Shown in pieces: positions 24,494 through 34,145 of a DNA stretch of 64,000 nucleotides. The notes beneath the pieces were generated by a model. That model was not told where the DNA came from, ran no database searches, and saw only the letters and a list, made by a program, of their open reading frames with translations. The stretch's first letter is position 1. Each line of letters begins with the position of its first letter. The stretch covers positions 8,494,001-8,558,000 of the forward strand of contig NZ_CP176395.1 of assembly GCF_046244365.1 (NCBI RefSeq). Reading direction: 5' to 3'. This DNA comes from Paenibacillus_V sp046244365. GTDB taxonomy: Bacteria > Bacillota > Bacilli > Paenibacillales > NBRC-103111. The position numbers and the translations under genes are program-made.

Positions 24494-25018
24494 ATGCCTA
24501 CAAACGGACAACCGACATTTGCCGATCTCTACTTGCAGCAAGTTCTGAACGATTTTCAAGGCATCAAAAAGCTAGGTGACAAAGCAATGGCCCAGTTGGA
24601 CGATGCGGGAATCAATTATAAGCCGGATCCCGAAGCCAACAGCATTGCCGTCATCGTCAAGCATATGCACGGGAACATGTTGTCGAGATGGACCGATTTC
24701 TTGACGACCGACGGCGAGAAGCCGACGCGGCAGCGGGACGAGGAGTTTGAAGGAGAGCTGCCGGGTCTCGCGGAGCTCCTTCGGCTGTGGGAGGAAGGCT
24801 GGGCGCTCGTCCTGTCTACCCTAGAAGAATTGACGGAAGCCGACGTACTTCGCACGGTAACGATTCGCGGCGAGCCGCATTCGGTCATGCAGGCGATTCA
24901 GCGGCAAGTGAGCCATTACGGCTACCATGTCGGGCAAATCGTGTATGCGGCTAAGCTGATCCGCAGCAGCGAATGGAATACCCTCAGCATTCCAAAAAGG
25001 AAGCCGTCGGCCCAATAG
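24494..25018 (+). CDS. DinB/DUF1572 family protein
   Basis: A 174-residue four-helix protein of the DinB superfamily, DUF1572 branch. The expected metal-site histidines are visible in VKHMHGN near residue 56 and in SHYGYHVGQIVYA near 140. These proteins bind a divalent metal and are thought to act as thiol transferases or hydrolases, but this branch has no proven reaction. The start is ATG 24494, AAAGGAG upstream. A second, more divergent DinB protein is encoded at 39.7-40.2 kb. Confidence 0.85.
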   Translation: MPTNGQPTFADLYLQQVLNDFQGIKKLGDKAMAQLDDAGINYKPDPEANSIAVIVKHMHGNMLSRWTDFLTTDGEKPTRQRDEEFEGELPGLAELLRLWEEGWALVLSTLEELTEADVLRTVTIRGEPHSVMQAIQRQVSHYGYHVGQIVYAAKLIRSSEWNTLSIPKRKPSAQ

Positions 25019-25124
25019 CTTTCAGGTCCTCAGGTTTCCAGCCTACAGCCTATTCCTATGACGCGTCTATTCAAAAAATCCCGATCGGGTCGCTGACTCG
25101 GCCGGGATTTTCATTTGACGAAGC

Positions 25125-26579
25125 TTACGCCTCCGGGTGCCTGACCGGGACGCCATTCAGCAGCAGACGCTGCTCCTCGATGCGGGCAAGCCGTTTGTGG
25201 ACTTGTTCCTCGTCCGGCCTGCCGGCCAGCACTCTCTCGTAAAGCGCCTTAGCCTGTGCTGGCTTGCCGGCGAAACGCGCCGCCTCGGCAAGCAAATAAT
25301 CCGCTTGCCAGCCCGCACTATCCGAGCTGGCCTCCACAGCTCCCCGGTAAGAAGGAAATATTTCCTTCGCCCTGCGCAGACGGGATTCCGCCAGCCGGAT
25401 TTGCCGGTACGCCTGCTTCAGTTCGATTTGCGCCAGCATCACCAGCGCATCCGGGAAATCCGGGCTGTCTTCGAGCGCTCGTCGGCACGCCTCCTCCGCC
25501 GCTTCCAGCTCCCCCGCTTGCAGATGAACCGATGCCAGCAGAAGGCGAACCTCGACGAGCCGGCTAAAGGAAGCGGCATTCGCCGCTTTCTCCTCGGCTG
25601 CCCGCAGCGACGTCAGGCCTTTCTCCCTTTCTCCCGAAGCCAGAATCTCTCTGCCGTAAAAAAACAGCCACGCCGGGTTATCCGGCTCCTCCCGGAGCAT
25701 CATTTCAAGAAGACGAATATTGCGGGCGAGCTTGTTTTTCCGCTGCATAACGGACGGCTCGTAACCGTCGTGGTCAAAACGGATCAGTAACGGCTTGCGA
25801 ATCGCCATAAGCGAGTCCGCATCATCCCCTCCGCCGATCTGCTCGTGCACGCGGCCCCGATAGCGAAGTCCCCGGTTCATCGGGAACATGCGGCTTTTGT
25901 TGTACATAAGCGTCTCGGTGCCGTTTATCCGCTCCCGTATGCCTGCGCTCACTATGACGGCTTGCTCAATCCGGTCAAACAGACCGGCAGCCGTACGAAT
26001 ATTTGCGGCATCCTCCTGCCATAGCGATTCATCCGCATCCACCCATATCACCCAGTCGCTCTCGATATGAGGCAATCCGGCGTTCCGAGCCGCGGCAAAA
26101 TCGTCGCACCAATCGAACGAAACGAGCTTTGCGCCGGGAAACGAGGCAACCGCTTCACGCGTCCCGTCCGTCGAACCGCAATCGACGACTACGATTTCGT
26201 CTACCGCCCCCTGTAGACTGTTCAAGCACCGCTCGATGCAGCGGATCTCATCCTTCGCCAAAATCGCGGCGGCCACCGTCACCCGCGGCACATCCAGCAG
26301 CACCTCGATATCGATGCGCATATCGCCGGCAGGCGCTTGGCCGACAGCGGCCTTGGCGTCATCGGTCCACGCGGCGTGAGGGTCAAGCAGCCTGGCCCGA
26401 TCGAACGCAAGTCCCGCCATCCCGCCGTATCCCCGGTGAAGCAGTGCCTCGCCGAGAAACACCCAGCACTGGGCATCAAGCGGAAATTCCCGCAGAAGCG
26501 CTCCGGCGGACCGTTCCGCCCCAGCGAAATCCCGTTCCTGCAAAAGCTTCTTGATCGCCGCATAAGTTGGAACCGTCAT
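25125..26579 (-). CDS. Glycosyltransferase family 2 with TPR-like repeats
   Basis: A 484-residue protein. Residues 1-75 resemble a TPR pair, and residues about 85-300 hold a GT-A family 2 domain: TVAAAILAKDEIRCIERCLN, then VDEIVVVDCGSTDGT, and the metal-binding DVDAxE-like WVDADESLW. A C-terminal TPR region (about residues 310-470) follows. Such enzymes add sugars to surface proteins or carbohydrates in Bacilli. The start is ATG 26579 with GAGGAGGGG. It lies 87 bases after the secreted protein gene (26667-28292), same strand, so that protein may be a substrate; this is inference. Confidence 0.88.
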   Translation of the reverse strand: MTVPTYAAIKKLLQERDFAGAERSAGALLREFPLDAQCWVFLGEALLHRGYGGMAGLAFDRARLLDPHAAWTDDAKAAVGQAPAGDMRIDIEVLLDVPRVTVAAAILAKDEIRCIERCLNSLQGAVDEIVVVDCGSTDGTREAVASFPGAKLVSFDWCDDFAAARNAGLPHIESDWVIWVDADESLWQEDAANIRTAAGLFDRIEQAVIVSAGIRERINGTETLMYNKSRMFPMNRGLRYRGRVHEQIGGGDDADSLMAIRKPLLIRFDHDGYEPSVMQRKNKLARNIRLLEMMLREEPDNPAWLFFYGREILASGEREKGLTSLRAAEEKAANAASFSRLVEVRLLLASVHLQAGELEAAEEACRRALEDSPDFPDALVMLAQIELKQAYRQIRLAESRLRRAKEIFPSYRGAVEASSDSAGWQADYLLAEAARFAGKPAQAKALYERVLAGRPDEEQVHKRLARIEEQRLLLNGVPVRHPEA

Positions 26580-26666
26580 AGCGTTCCCCTCCTCGTCTTG
26601 AACAAAAAGCGGCCAACGCAATGGTTGGCCGCCGAAAGGCCGGTTTGCGCGGCCGCAGCATTTTGT

Positions 26667-28292
26667 TTAGACCCCGGCAGGTCCTTCGCCTTCTCCTTCG
26701 GGATCATAGTTAGCTGGGTATCCGATCCAGGGAAGCAAGTATCGCATATCCCTGCGATCGTAGACGCCGTCCTTCGTTATGTCTTTGTCGGACAGCGGCA
26801 AATTGCCGAATTTCGCAATATCGTTGATCCGGATTAGGCCGTCTTTGATCAATTCACCTTCAACGCCGGTCTCGTACTGATCGAGGCGCTCGAGCAGCGC
26901 TACGAGATCCGCAATCAGGAAGGCTTCGGATATGCTGTTCACCTTGCCGTCTTCGCCAAGCGTGTAGAGCAGGTATTCGCCGTCGGGAATTTCTGCAGGG
27001 AGTGTTATATAGTCAGGCCACCAGCCCGTTTCGTTATCCTTGGTTATTTCATAGGTTGCATATGGGCTCGGGCCGACCTGCCCTTTGGCTACCGCGGAGG
27101 TTCCCAGGTAGACGTTGGCCGTCACGCTGTCGCCCGTCTCAGGTACGATATGGAATTCCAGCACTTCGCCCTTGCCTTTAATCGGAACGCCCTCGCCGCC
27201 TAAACCGATGCTCGGTTCGATCGTCAGGTTGAACGTAATATCCGGAGCATAAACGCCTCTGTCGTCCCACGCTCTTACGGTTACTGGAATAGATGAAGCG
27301 GCTTTCTTCGGCTCAATGTACAGCATATGTTTCTCTTCGTTGTAGTCGATCGTTGCCTTGTCGCCGTTCTCCCCTAGTTCAAGCCTATAGCTAAGTTTAT
27401 CGCCTTGATTCTGACCCGGGCCGATATCGAAATCGGTGAAGTAGTCGCTCATATCGAGCGGCATCGCGAATCCGAAGGAATCGACGATCAAATCGGGAAA
27501 TACCGCATCCGTTCGCACCGGCTCCTGGTTAGCCGTTACGACGATCTTAACCTCGGCGGAGGCGGCTTCCGTCGATCCGAAAGGAGTATCCCCGCGATAA
27601 TCGTTGTCCCTCGCCCCTAACGTAACGGTTGCGGTGCCGGAAACCCCATCCCACAGGCTTACGTTCAATCTGGGAAGCCCGATATGAGAATCGCTGCTGC
27701 TCATAGAGTAGGACGAGATGACCCCTGCCGAGCCGTACCCGCTAACGCTAGAAATATACGGGGTTATATATTCGTCGTCCTCGTCCGCGAAAACCCCGTC
27801 CAAAGGAATGGACAGAGCGGCGCCGCTTCGCACATTGTACTCAGGCACATCGTTTACTTTAACTGGTGAAGCCGCCGTCTTCACGGAGAAAAACTCGGAA
27901 TAGGTCGCTTCGCTTACGCTCGTTTTCCCCATAATCCGATACTGCCCCGGCCGCACGCCCGGATTTACGTCCGGTTTCACATACAAATACGCGCTTCCGG
28001 TTACCGTAGTCGATATGCCCAGCCAATCCGAAGTTAGAAGATTTCCGGCGTCATCGAACAGGCTGTAGGCGAACGGCCGGTTTGAGGAATCATAGAAATA
28101 CGTATCGAGCGATATTTCCAGCGGCGTCTTGCCCTTGGCGGAAATAATCGTACCCGGACCAAATGTATTCGTAACCTCCGCGGCCGAAGCCTGTACCGCC
28201 CCTGCTGCCGGCGATAACGCCAGCATCGCAGCCATGGCGCCGGCCGTCCTTCTGGCCGAAAACCGTTCCAGTTTCATCTCGCTTCGTTTCAT
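26667..28292 (-). CDS. Secreted protein with cadherin-like repeats and a dockerin-like C-terminus
   Basis: A 541-residue exported protein: Sec signal (about residues 15-38, cleavage at ASA), then at least two beta-sandwich repeats of cadherin/Ig type with D/N-rich loops, and a C-terminal dockerin-like segment. There, DITKDGVYDRRD is a good calcium loop (D-x-T-x-D-G-x-x-D-x-x-D) and DGLIRINDIAKF is its partner. Dockerins normally bind cohesins, but in Paenibacillus isolated dockerin-like repeats end many secreted proteins. No catalytic domain is seen. The start is ATG 28292, with the later ATG at codon 6 also possible. The TPR-glycosyltransferase gene follows directly. Confidence 0.7.
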   Translation of the reverse strand: MKRSEMKLERFSARRTAGAMAAMLALSPAAGAVQASAAEVTNTFGPGTIISAKGKTPLEISLDTYFYDSSNRPFAYSLFDDAGNLLTSDWLGISTTVTGSAYLYVKPDVNPGVRPGQYRIMGKTSVSEATYSEFFSVKTAASPVKVNDVPEYNVRSGAALSIPLDGVFADEDDEYITPYISSVSGYGSAGVISSYSMSSSDSHIGLPRLNVSLWDGVSGTATVTLGARDNDYRGDTPFGSTEAASAEVKIVVTANQEPVRTDAVFPDLIVDSFGFAMPLDMSDYFTDFDIGPGQNQGDKLSYRLELGENGDKATIDYNEEKHMLYIEPKKAASSIPVTVRAWDDRGVYAPDITFNLTIEPSIGLGGEGVPIKGKGEVLEFHIVPETGDSVTANVYLGTSAVAKGQVGPSPYATYEITKDNETGWWPDYITLPAEIPDGEYLLYTLGEDGKVNSISEAFLIADLVALLERLDQYETGVEGELIKDGLIRINDIAKFGNLPLSDKDITKDGVYDRRDMRYLLPWIGYPANYDPEGEGEGPAGV

Positions 28293-28724
28293 CGTGCTTC
28301 GTTCTCCCCTTCCGAATCGCGCGTTGCTGATCTATTCGTCTATCTAGTAAATTTCCCCGTCCGGTCAATTGGCGTTCCCCGCATGGAAAACGGCCCAGAA
28401 TATGGGCTTTTCTAGCTATAATTTTAGCATAACCGGGGGTTGAACACTATCGTTTCTTACTAGATTCGACGCCGGAAGTCGAAACGTCCCGGGTCGTGAC
28501 GAGAGATCCGTATCGAGGGATTCGGGCGGCCGCCGCATTTCTTCAAGGGCGCTTCACTGCGATAGGCAAAACAATCCCAAATCTGGTATTATGTAAGGAT
28601 AGCCTTTTTACGTTCGTGTATATTTCGGAATGGCCGGCCAACCGGCCTTATCATACGCGATTAACGGCTCCGCGCCCCTTGCAAGGCGGGCTGTCCGTTC
28701 ATCCTGGGAGGAGCGAAACGACCG
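28293..28724. other. Gene-free interval before ywqB
   Basis: Open frames here lack ribosome sites. It holds a TATAAT-like stretch near 28419 (plus strand) and a GGCCGG/CCGGCC hairpin near 28635. No confident promoter or RNA was found. Confidence 0.5.
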
Positions 28725-30329
28725 ATGCTCAAGCTAAAGCTTCCCGCAAACCGAATCACCTACATGGCCGATGAAATCCGGTCGCGCTTTGACCCGGGCA
28801 TTTTGGAACGGGGCTGGCTTTATTATCATAAGGGCCGGGTCAAGGAGCTGGAGCTGGAAGGCGGCACGGAGCTGCGCGCCCGCGTACGCGCGGCGGAATC
28901 CTACCGCGTAACCATCGATCTGGATTCGTTTGCGCGAAGTACCTGCGAATGCCCGGCCGACGGCTGGTGCCAGCACATCGCGGCAGTCTTCTTTCAAGCT
29001 TACGAGCCGCACGGCCGGCCTGAGCTTCTGCTCCGTCAGATGCAGCTCGCCATACAAACACGCGCGCGCAACAGCAAAACGGCCGCCGCCAAAGCACGGA
29101 AGGAACAAGAACGTCCGCCGGCCGTCGAGCCGGGGAGCGGTCCGGGAGAATGGCACCGTTTCTTCGAGCAGCGCTTCTACGGCTATTCGCTAAATAGCCC
29201 GCAAGCAGTCGAGGAATTTTACGACATGGCCGTCCCTTCGCTGGAGAAGCTGGCCGAGGGTTGGGATCCGCGTTTGAAGATCCTCTACTCCCTGCACGTG
29301 CTGCTGTTCGTGCTCCGCAAGGTGGAGCAGCTTCACGAGGATAGCCAATCGACGTATCTTTCTTATTACGTCGGCGTCGGCAGCGCCACCGTATCGGAGC
29401 GCTGCCGCGGGACGCTGGCCGAGCTGCTTGCAATAAACGATCCGTCGCCCATCCGGACCGCGTATCCGAAGCATTGGAAGGAAACGGTCGCATTCGCGGC
29501 GGAAACGATGCTGACCGGCAAAGCCGGACCGATCGACTGGCTGGACGTGTACCGTCTGCTCTGGTGGCGCTGGTTCGACGATACCGCCGTTGACGGAACC
29601 GGCGTCCGCGAGGAACGCACCCGGCTTACCGGCCTGCTCAGCCGATCCGGTTCGACGCCCCGCCGCAAGGATATTTTGCTGCTCGCGCTTGCGCATTTCG
29701 ATCTGATGGCGGGCGACGACGAACAGGCGATGCGCCGGCTCGAAGCCCTGCACGCCAAGAAGGTCGGCGACTTCCGCGTCGTGCTGCAGCATTTGGCGAA
29801 CGGCGAGGCATGGAACAGGCTCGTGACGTGGCTGCGCTGGATGCTCCCGGAAACCGCCAAGGCGCGGCAGGACGAATTCGTCATGATTTGCGGGTTTTGG
29901 CAAGCGGCGGCGCCGCATTTGGCATCGGACGAAGAATGGGTGCGCGTCATGCTGTCCCTGCTCCCGCGGAGCTATCCGTTCTACGCCGGGTATTTGATGC
30001 ATTCCGGACGGGTGAAGCAGTGGGTCGATTTGCAGCTGTCGCTCGGCGTGCTGCCGAACCGGCTGAACGCGATCGATCTGAAGACGGTGGAGAACGAGGA
30101 CACGGCGCTGCTGCTGCCTCTCTATCACCAAGCGGTCGAGCGTTCGATTTTGGAGAAGAACCGCACCTCCTACAAGACCGCCGTGAAGCTGCTCCGCAAG
30201 CTTCATGCCATCTATAAGAAACTGAAGAGGCTGGACCGCTGGGAGGACTATCTCCAGCAGCTGGCCGTCAAATATTCGCGGCTGCGCGCCTTCCAAGAGG
30301 AACTGAAGAAAGGGAAGTGGCTCACATGA
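28725..30329 (+). CDS. ywqB: SWIM zinc-finger protein (YwqB-like)
   Basis: A 534-residue protein with one SWIM zinc finger near residue 68 (TCECPADGWCQHIAAVFFQA: C-x-C-x(n)-C-x-H). The rest is helical. In B. subtilis ywqB lies beside the SNF2-like helicase ywqA; the same pair is present here and the two overlap by 4 bases (ATGA), so they are translationally coupled. The pair probably acts on nucleic acid, with the SWIM domain as the binding module; a defined process is not known. The start is ATG 28725 behind GGGAGGAG. Confidence 0.85.
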   Translation: MLKLKLPANRITYMADEIRSRFDPGILERGWLYYHKGRVKELELEGGTELRARVRAAESYRVTIDLDSFARSTCECPADGWCQHIAAVFFQAYEPHGRPELLLRQMQLAIQTRARNSKTAAAKARKEQERPPAVEPGSGPGEWHRFFEQRFYGYSLNSPQAVEEFYDMAVPSLEKLAEGWDPRLKILYSLHVLLFVLRKVEQLHEDSQSTYLSYYVGVGSATVSERCRGTLAELLAINDPSPIRTAYPKHWKETVAFAAETMLTGKAGPIDWLDVYRLLWWRWFDDTAVDGTGVREERTRLTGLLSRSGSTPRRKDILLLALAHFDLMAGDDEQAMRRLEALHAKKVGDFRVVLQHLANGEAWNRLVTWLRWMLPETAKARQDEFVMICGFWQAAAPHLASDEEWVRVMLSLLPRSYPFYAGYLMHSGRVKQWVDLQLSLGVLPNRLNAIDLKTVENEDTALLLPLYHQAVERSILEKNRTSYKTAVKLLRKLHAIYKKLKRLDRWEDYLQQLAVKYSRLRAFQEELKKGKWLT

Positions 30330-33274
30330 TCGCATCGTCCGCCGTTACCGTCACTTGCTCTTGGCTGCCTTCGGGCGCGCTGTTCCTGTGGGGAGCACGC
30401 AGCCCGCACAGCTCGGTCGACCCGCTCGAATTCAAGCATCAGCTCTTCGCTTGGCACGAGGAATCGTTCTACGGGACGTTCATCGATACGGCCGAGCATC
30501 TCAATAAAGAAGGGGTCATCCTTCCAGCCTCCCTCGCTCTCGACTATTTCTGCGAGACGGTGCAGCTTCAGCACGCTTCCTTCCGCTGGAGCCCCGAGCT
30601 GGAGGCGCTGCGCAAGCTGGCTCCGGCTGTCCGTCAAGCGCTGGAGGAAGGCCGCTGCATGCCCGATTTCGAAAAGTGGAAAAAAGGCGCGATCGGCTGG
30701 AAGCTCGACCTGCCGGACGACGACGGCTCGGCAGAGGGGACGGTAGCGAAGGAGTGGATGAATACGCTCCTGACGGAATGGGCCCGCAAGCAGCCAGCCT
30801 TCCGCGATGCGCTGGCGCGTCTGGAGCAGGCGCATCCGCAGCTCCGCGAAGGCAGCCTCGCGAGCGGCCTGTGGCTCGACGAAGAGGATTGGCTGGTCGC
30901 GATCGGCTGGAAACGGGATTCCAGCCCGTTCCGCACCTGCCTGCAGCTTGTCGAGCCGGAGGAAGGCCGCGAATGGCGCCTGCAGGTTCTCCTGCAGGAC
31001 CGCCGCAACGCGGCTGTGCTGCTCGCGTGCAGCCCGCAGGGCATGCCTACGGGCGATGTCAGCCTGCCGGAAGACTGGCAGGACGACATCGCCCGCGTAG
31101 GCAAGGATGTGCAGCGCTGGCTGCACATCCTGCCCTGGCTGCGCGAGCCCGGCGAGCCCGGGCGGATGCGCGAGGAAATCTCCCACGACGAAGCGTGGGA
31201 GTTTCTGGCGCATGGCAGCCTGCGGCTCGCGGAAGCGGGCAGTACGGTGTTCCTGCCCGCCTGGTGGGAGCGCGTCAGCCAGCTCAAGCCGCGGCTGCGC
31301 GCCAAGATCAAATCGCCGGCCGGCGCTGCCGGCGAATCGATGTTCGGCATCGGCCAGCTGATGCAGTTCGACTGGCGGCTCGCCGTCGGGGACATGGAGC
31401 TGACCGAAGCCGAGTTCATTCAGCTGATCGAAGAGAAACGCAAGCTTGTCCGCTTCCGCGGCCGCTGGATTCAGCTTGATCCGCGCCAGCTTGCACAGAT
31501 CGAACAAGCGATCAAGAAAGTGAAGAAGAAGAAGGGACTGTCGCTGCGCGACGTCCTCGAGCTGCATTTGCTTGGAACGGCGGACGCCGAGCAGGCCGCC
31601 CAAGACGCGGGCGATCCCCGCTTCGACGAAGATAGCGGAGAACGGCTGGAGATGGAGGTCGAGCTGAACGGCCATCTGCTGCGGCTGATCGACCAGTTGA
31701 AAGAGCAATCGTCAATTCCTCGCATCGTCCCGCCCGCGCAGTTTCGCGGCGAGCTGCGGCCTTATCAGCTGGACGGCGTTTCTTGGATGATGTTTCTGCG
31801 GCGCTTCGGACTCGGCGGCTGCCTGGCCGACGATATGGGCCTTGGCAAGACGATCCAATGGATTACGTATCTGCTCGCCATAAAACACGAGCGCCTTGCC
31901 GCCAGCTCCAGCTTGCAGGACGGCGAAGCACAGCCGTCTCTGCTCATTTGCCCGACCTCCGTGCTCGGCAACTGGCAAAAGGAGCTGCAGCGTTTCGCCC
32001 CCGAGCTGCAGGTGCATTTGCATTACGGTCCTAATCGGCTCAAGGGAGACGCTTTTACCCAAGCCGTTATGCAGGCCGATCTGGTTATGACGTCTTATAC
32101 GCTTGCGCATCTCGACGAGCAGGAGCTGACTCAGACATCCTGGAACTCGATCTGTCTAGATGAAGCGCAGAACATCAAGAACGCCTATACCAAGCAAGCT
32201 GCCGCCGTGCGCAAGCTGGACGGCTACCATCGCATCGCTCTGACCGGGACGCCGATCGAAAACCGGCTGACCGAGCTGTGGTCGATCATGGACTTTCTCA
32301 ATCCCGGCTACCTCGGGACGCTGCGGGAGTTTTCCGCACGGTATGCGCTGCAGATCGAGAAATCGAAGGATACCGCGGCCATCGCGAAAGTGCAGCAGCT
32401 GATTCGCCCGTTTATGCTTCGCCGGGTCAAGAAGGATCCGGCTATACAGCTCGATCTGCCGGATAAATACGAAAGCAAATCATTCGTTTCGCTAACGCCG
32501 GAGCAGGCTTCGTTGTACGAAAACTACATCCAGGATATGTTCTCACGCATCGACCGCTCTTCCGCCATGGAACGGCGCGGACTCATCCTGACGGCCCTGA
32601 CGAAGCTGAAGCAGGTGTGCAATCATCCGGCGATGCTGCTCAAGGAAGGAACCCGCGCCAATTGGCGCGAGCGCTCCAACAAGCTGGAACGAGTCATCGA
32701 TATGGTGAGCGAGCTGCGTCAGGAAGGCGACAAGTGTCTCATTTTCACGCAATTCGTGGAAACCGGCCACATGCTCCAATCGGTGCTTGCGGAGGAGTTG
32801 AAGGAACCGGTGCTCTTTCTGCACGGCGGTACGCCAAAAGCGTCCCGCGACCGGATGATCGAGGAGTTTCAGAGCGGTCAGGCCGCAGCTTCCGCTTCAC
32901 CGAACGTACCGGCGAACGCGAACGACGCTCCGGCGGCGGACTATGGCGTGTTCGTGCTTTCCCTGAAAGCCGGGGGAACCGGCCTAAACTTGACGGCCGC
33001 CAACCATGTTTTCCACTTCGACCGCTGGTGGAACCCCGCCGTCGAGAATCAAGCAACGGACCGCGCATTCCGGATCGGACAGACCCGGCATGTGCAGGTG
33101 CATAAATTCGTGACGCTGGGCACGCTGGAGGAACGCATCGACGAAATGATCGAACGCAAACAAAGCCTGAGCCAACAAATCGTCGGCAGCGGCGAGAACT
33201 GGATTACCGAGCTGTCCACCGCCGAGCTGCGCGATATTTTCGCCCTTCGCCGCGATTGGGTCGAATCCGATTGA
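30326..33274 (+). CDS. ywqA: SNF2-family DEAD/DEAH helicase (YwqA-like)
   Basis: A 982-residue protein. The first ~450 residues are the SNF2-associated N-terminal region typical of bacterial YwqA/RapA-like helicases. The motor follows: DDMGLGKTIQWITYL (motif I), LDEAQNIKN (motif II, DEAQ), ALTGTPIENRLTELWSIMDF (motif III/Ia region) and, in the second RecA domain, QATDRAFRIGQTRHVQVHKF (motif VI). It is an ATP-driven translocase on double-stranded nucleic acid; the target is unknown. The start is ATG 30326, overlapping the ywqB stop by ATGA, with AAGGGAAG 8 nt upstream. A terminator lies at 33282. Confidence 0.93.
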   Translation: MIASSAVTVTCSWLPSGALFLWGARSPHSSVDPLEFKHQLFAWHEESFYGTFIDTAEHLNKEGVILPASLALDYFCETVQLQHASFRWSPELEALRKLAPAVRQALEEGRCMPDFEKWKKGAIGWKLDLPDDDGSAEGTVAKEWMNTLLTEWARKQPAFRDALARLEQAHPQLREGSLASGLWLDEEDWLVAIGWKRDSSPFRTCLQLVEPEEGREWRLQVLLQDRRNAAVLLACSPQGMPTGDVSLPEDWQDDIARVGKDVQRWLHILPWLREPGEPGRMREEISHDEAWEFLAHGSLRLAEAGSTVFLPAWWERVSQLKPRLRAKIKSPAGAAGESMFGIGQLMQFDWRLAVGDMELTEAEFIQLIEEKRKLVRFRGRWIQLDPRQLAQIEQAIKKVKKKKGLSLRDVLELHLLGTADAEQAAQDAGDPRFDEDSGERLEMEVELNGHLLRLIDQLKEQSSIPRIVPPAQFRGELRPYQLDGVSWMMFLRRFGLGGCLADDMGLGKTIQWITYLLAIKHERLAASSSLQDGEAQPSLLICPTSVLGNWQKELQRFAPELQVHLHYGPNRLKGDAFTQAVMQADLVMTSYTLAHLDEQELTQTSWNSICLDEAQNIKNAYTKQAAAVRKLDGYHRIALTGTPIENRLTELWSIMDFLNPGYLGTLREFSARYALQIEKSKDTAAIAKVQQLIRPFMLRRVKKDPAIQLDLPDKYESKSFVSLTPEQASLYENYIQDMFSRIDRSSAMERRGLILTALTKLKQVCNHPAMLLKEGTRANWRERSNKLERVIDMVSELRQEGDKCLIFTQFVETGHMLQSVLAEELKEPVLFLHGGTPKASRDRMIEEFQSGQAAASASPNVPANANDAPAADYGVFVLSLKAGGTGLNLTAANHVFHFDRWWNPAVENQATDRAFRIGQTRHVQVHKFVTLGTLEERIDEMIERKQSLSQQIVGSGENWITELSTAELRDIFALRRDWVESD

Positions 33275-33281
33275 CGGAAAC

Positions 33282-33307
33282 AAGCAAGTCGCAGAGGCGG
33301 CTTGCTT
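33282..33307 (+). terminator. Terminator of the ywqBA operon
   Basis: AAGCAAG and CTTGCTT with a 12-base loop and a T8 run. Confidence 0.8.
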
Positions 33308-33404
33308 TTTTTTATCCCGCCATGATGCATGTATAGTTTGTTTCTGCCAAATCATACTAGAGGCAACCGTCAAATCCGCTAATGCCAGCGTTAAAGGAGG
33401 ATTC

Positions 33405-34118
33405 ATGGGCACCTTTTGGGAAATCGTTCTCCGAACTATTGCCGCTTTCGTATTGATTTTGGCCATTGCACGTTTACTCGGCAAGCAGACCGTTGCTCAA
33501 ATGACCTTCCACGACTTCGTCGTGACGATCACGCTGGGCGCCATTGCCGCAAACCTCGCCTTCAATACCGCATTTCACATGTGGCGCTTGCTGCTTTGCC
33601 TCCTTCTATTCAGCGCGATCGCCTATTCGCTCTCCCACCTCTCCCTGAAAAGCCGGTCGGCCCGCAAATGGATATCGGGCAAGCCGACGATCGTGATCGA
33701 GAACGGCAAGATACTGGAGCAAAATCTGCGTAAGCTTAAGCTTACTCTGGATACGCTGAGTCAGGAGCTGCGGGAAAAAGATATTTTCAACCTGGAAGAA
33801 GTGGAGTATGCCGTATTGGAGCTGAACGGAAGGTTTTCCGTGCTCAAGAAGCCGGAATACCGGCAAGTCATTCGCAAAGACCTGGCGATCCGGACGCCGG
33901 GCAAAGAGCGCTTTCCGGTGGAACTGATCATGGACGGAACCGTCATCGAGGAAAATGTGGCCCAGCATCCCCGAAAGGGCGAGGAATGGCTGACACGGGA
34001 GCTGGGTAAGCGGAATCTGCGCGTTACGGACATTTGCTACGCCGTCATAGGTACGAACGGAAAACTGTTCATCGACACGTACGAAGATCATATCAAAAAG
34101 CCGATCGACAAGGAGTAA
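33405..34118 (+). CDS. DUF421 family membrane protein (YetF/YrbG-like)
   Basis: A 237-residue protein: three transmembrane helices at the N-terminus (about residues 5-25, 37-55 and 60-80), then a soluble domain with the DUF421 pattern (GKPTIVIENGKILEQNLRKL near residue 92). Members of the family (YetF, YrbG, YkjA) are found in spore-formers and some are linked to germination or spore proteins, but the role is not settled. The start is ATG 33405 with AAAGGAGG. It is followed by a shared terminator with rluF. Confidence 0.85.
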   Translation: MGTFWEIVLRTIAAFVLILAIARLLGKQTVAQMTFHDFVVTITLGAIAANLAFNTAFHMWRLLLCLLLFSAIAYSLSHLSLKSRSARKWISGKPTIVIENGKILEQNLRKLKLTLDTLSQELREKDIFNLEEVEYAVLELNGRFSVLKKPEYRQVIRKDLAIRTPGKERFPVELIMDGTVIEENVAQHPRKGEEWLTRELGKRNLRVTDICYAVIGTNGKLFIDTYEDHIKKPIDKE

Positions 34119-34138
34119 CCTTGCGTTCGGCTTTTTGA
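34093..34138. terminator. Bidirectional terminator overlapping the DUF421 stop
   Basis: TCAAAAAGCCGA and TCGGCTTTTTGA, with an inner AAGG/CCTT pairing; the left arm lies in the last codons of the DUF421 gene. Confidence 0.85.
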
Positions 34139-34145
34139 CGCGGGA

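Noticed and set aside
28496..28774. A 92-codon frame before ywqB
   Set aside because: No ribosome site and it runs into the ywqB start.
29190..31708. Long minus-strand frames across ywqB and ywqA
   Set aside because: They are antisense shadows; the plus-strand proteins have SWIM and SNF2 motifs.
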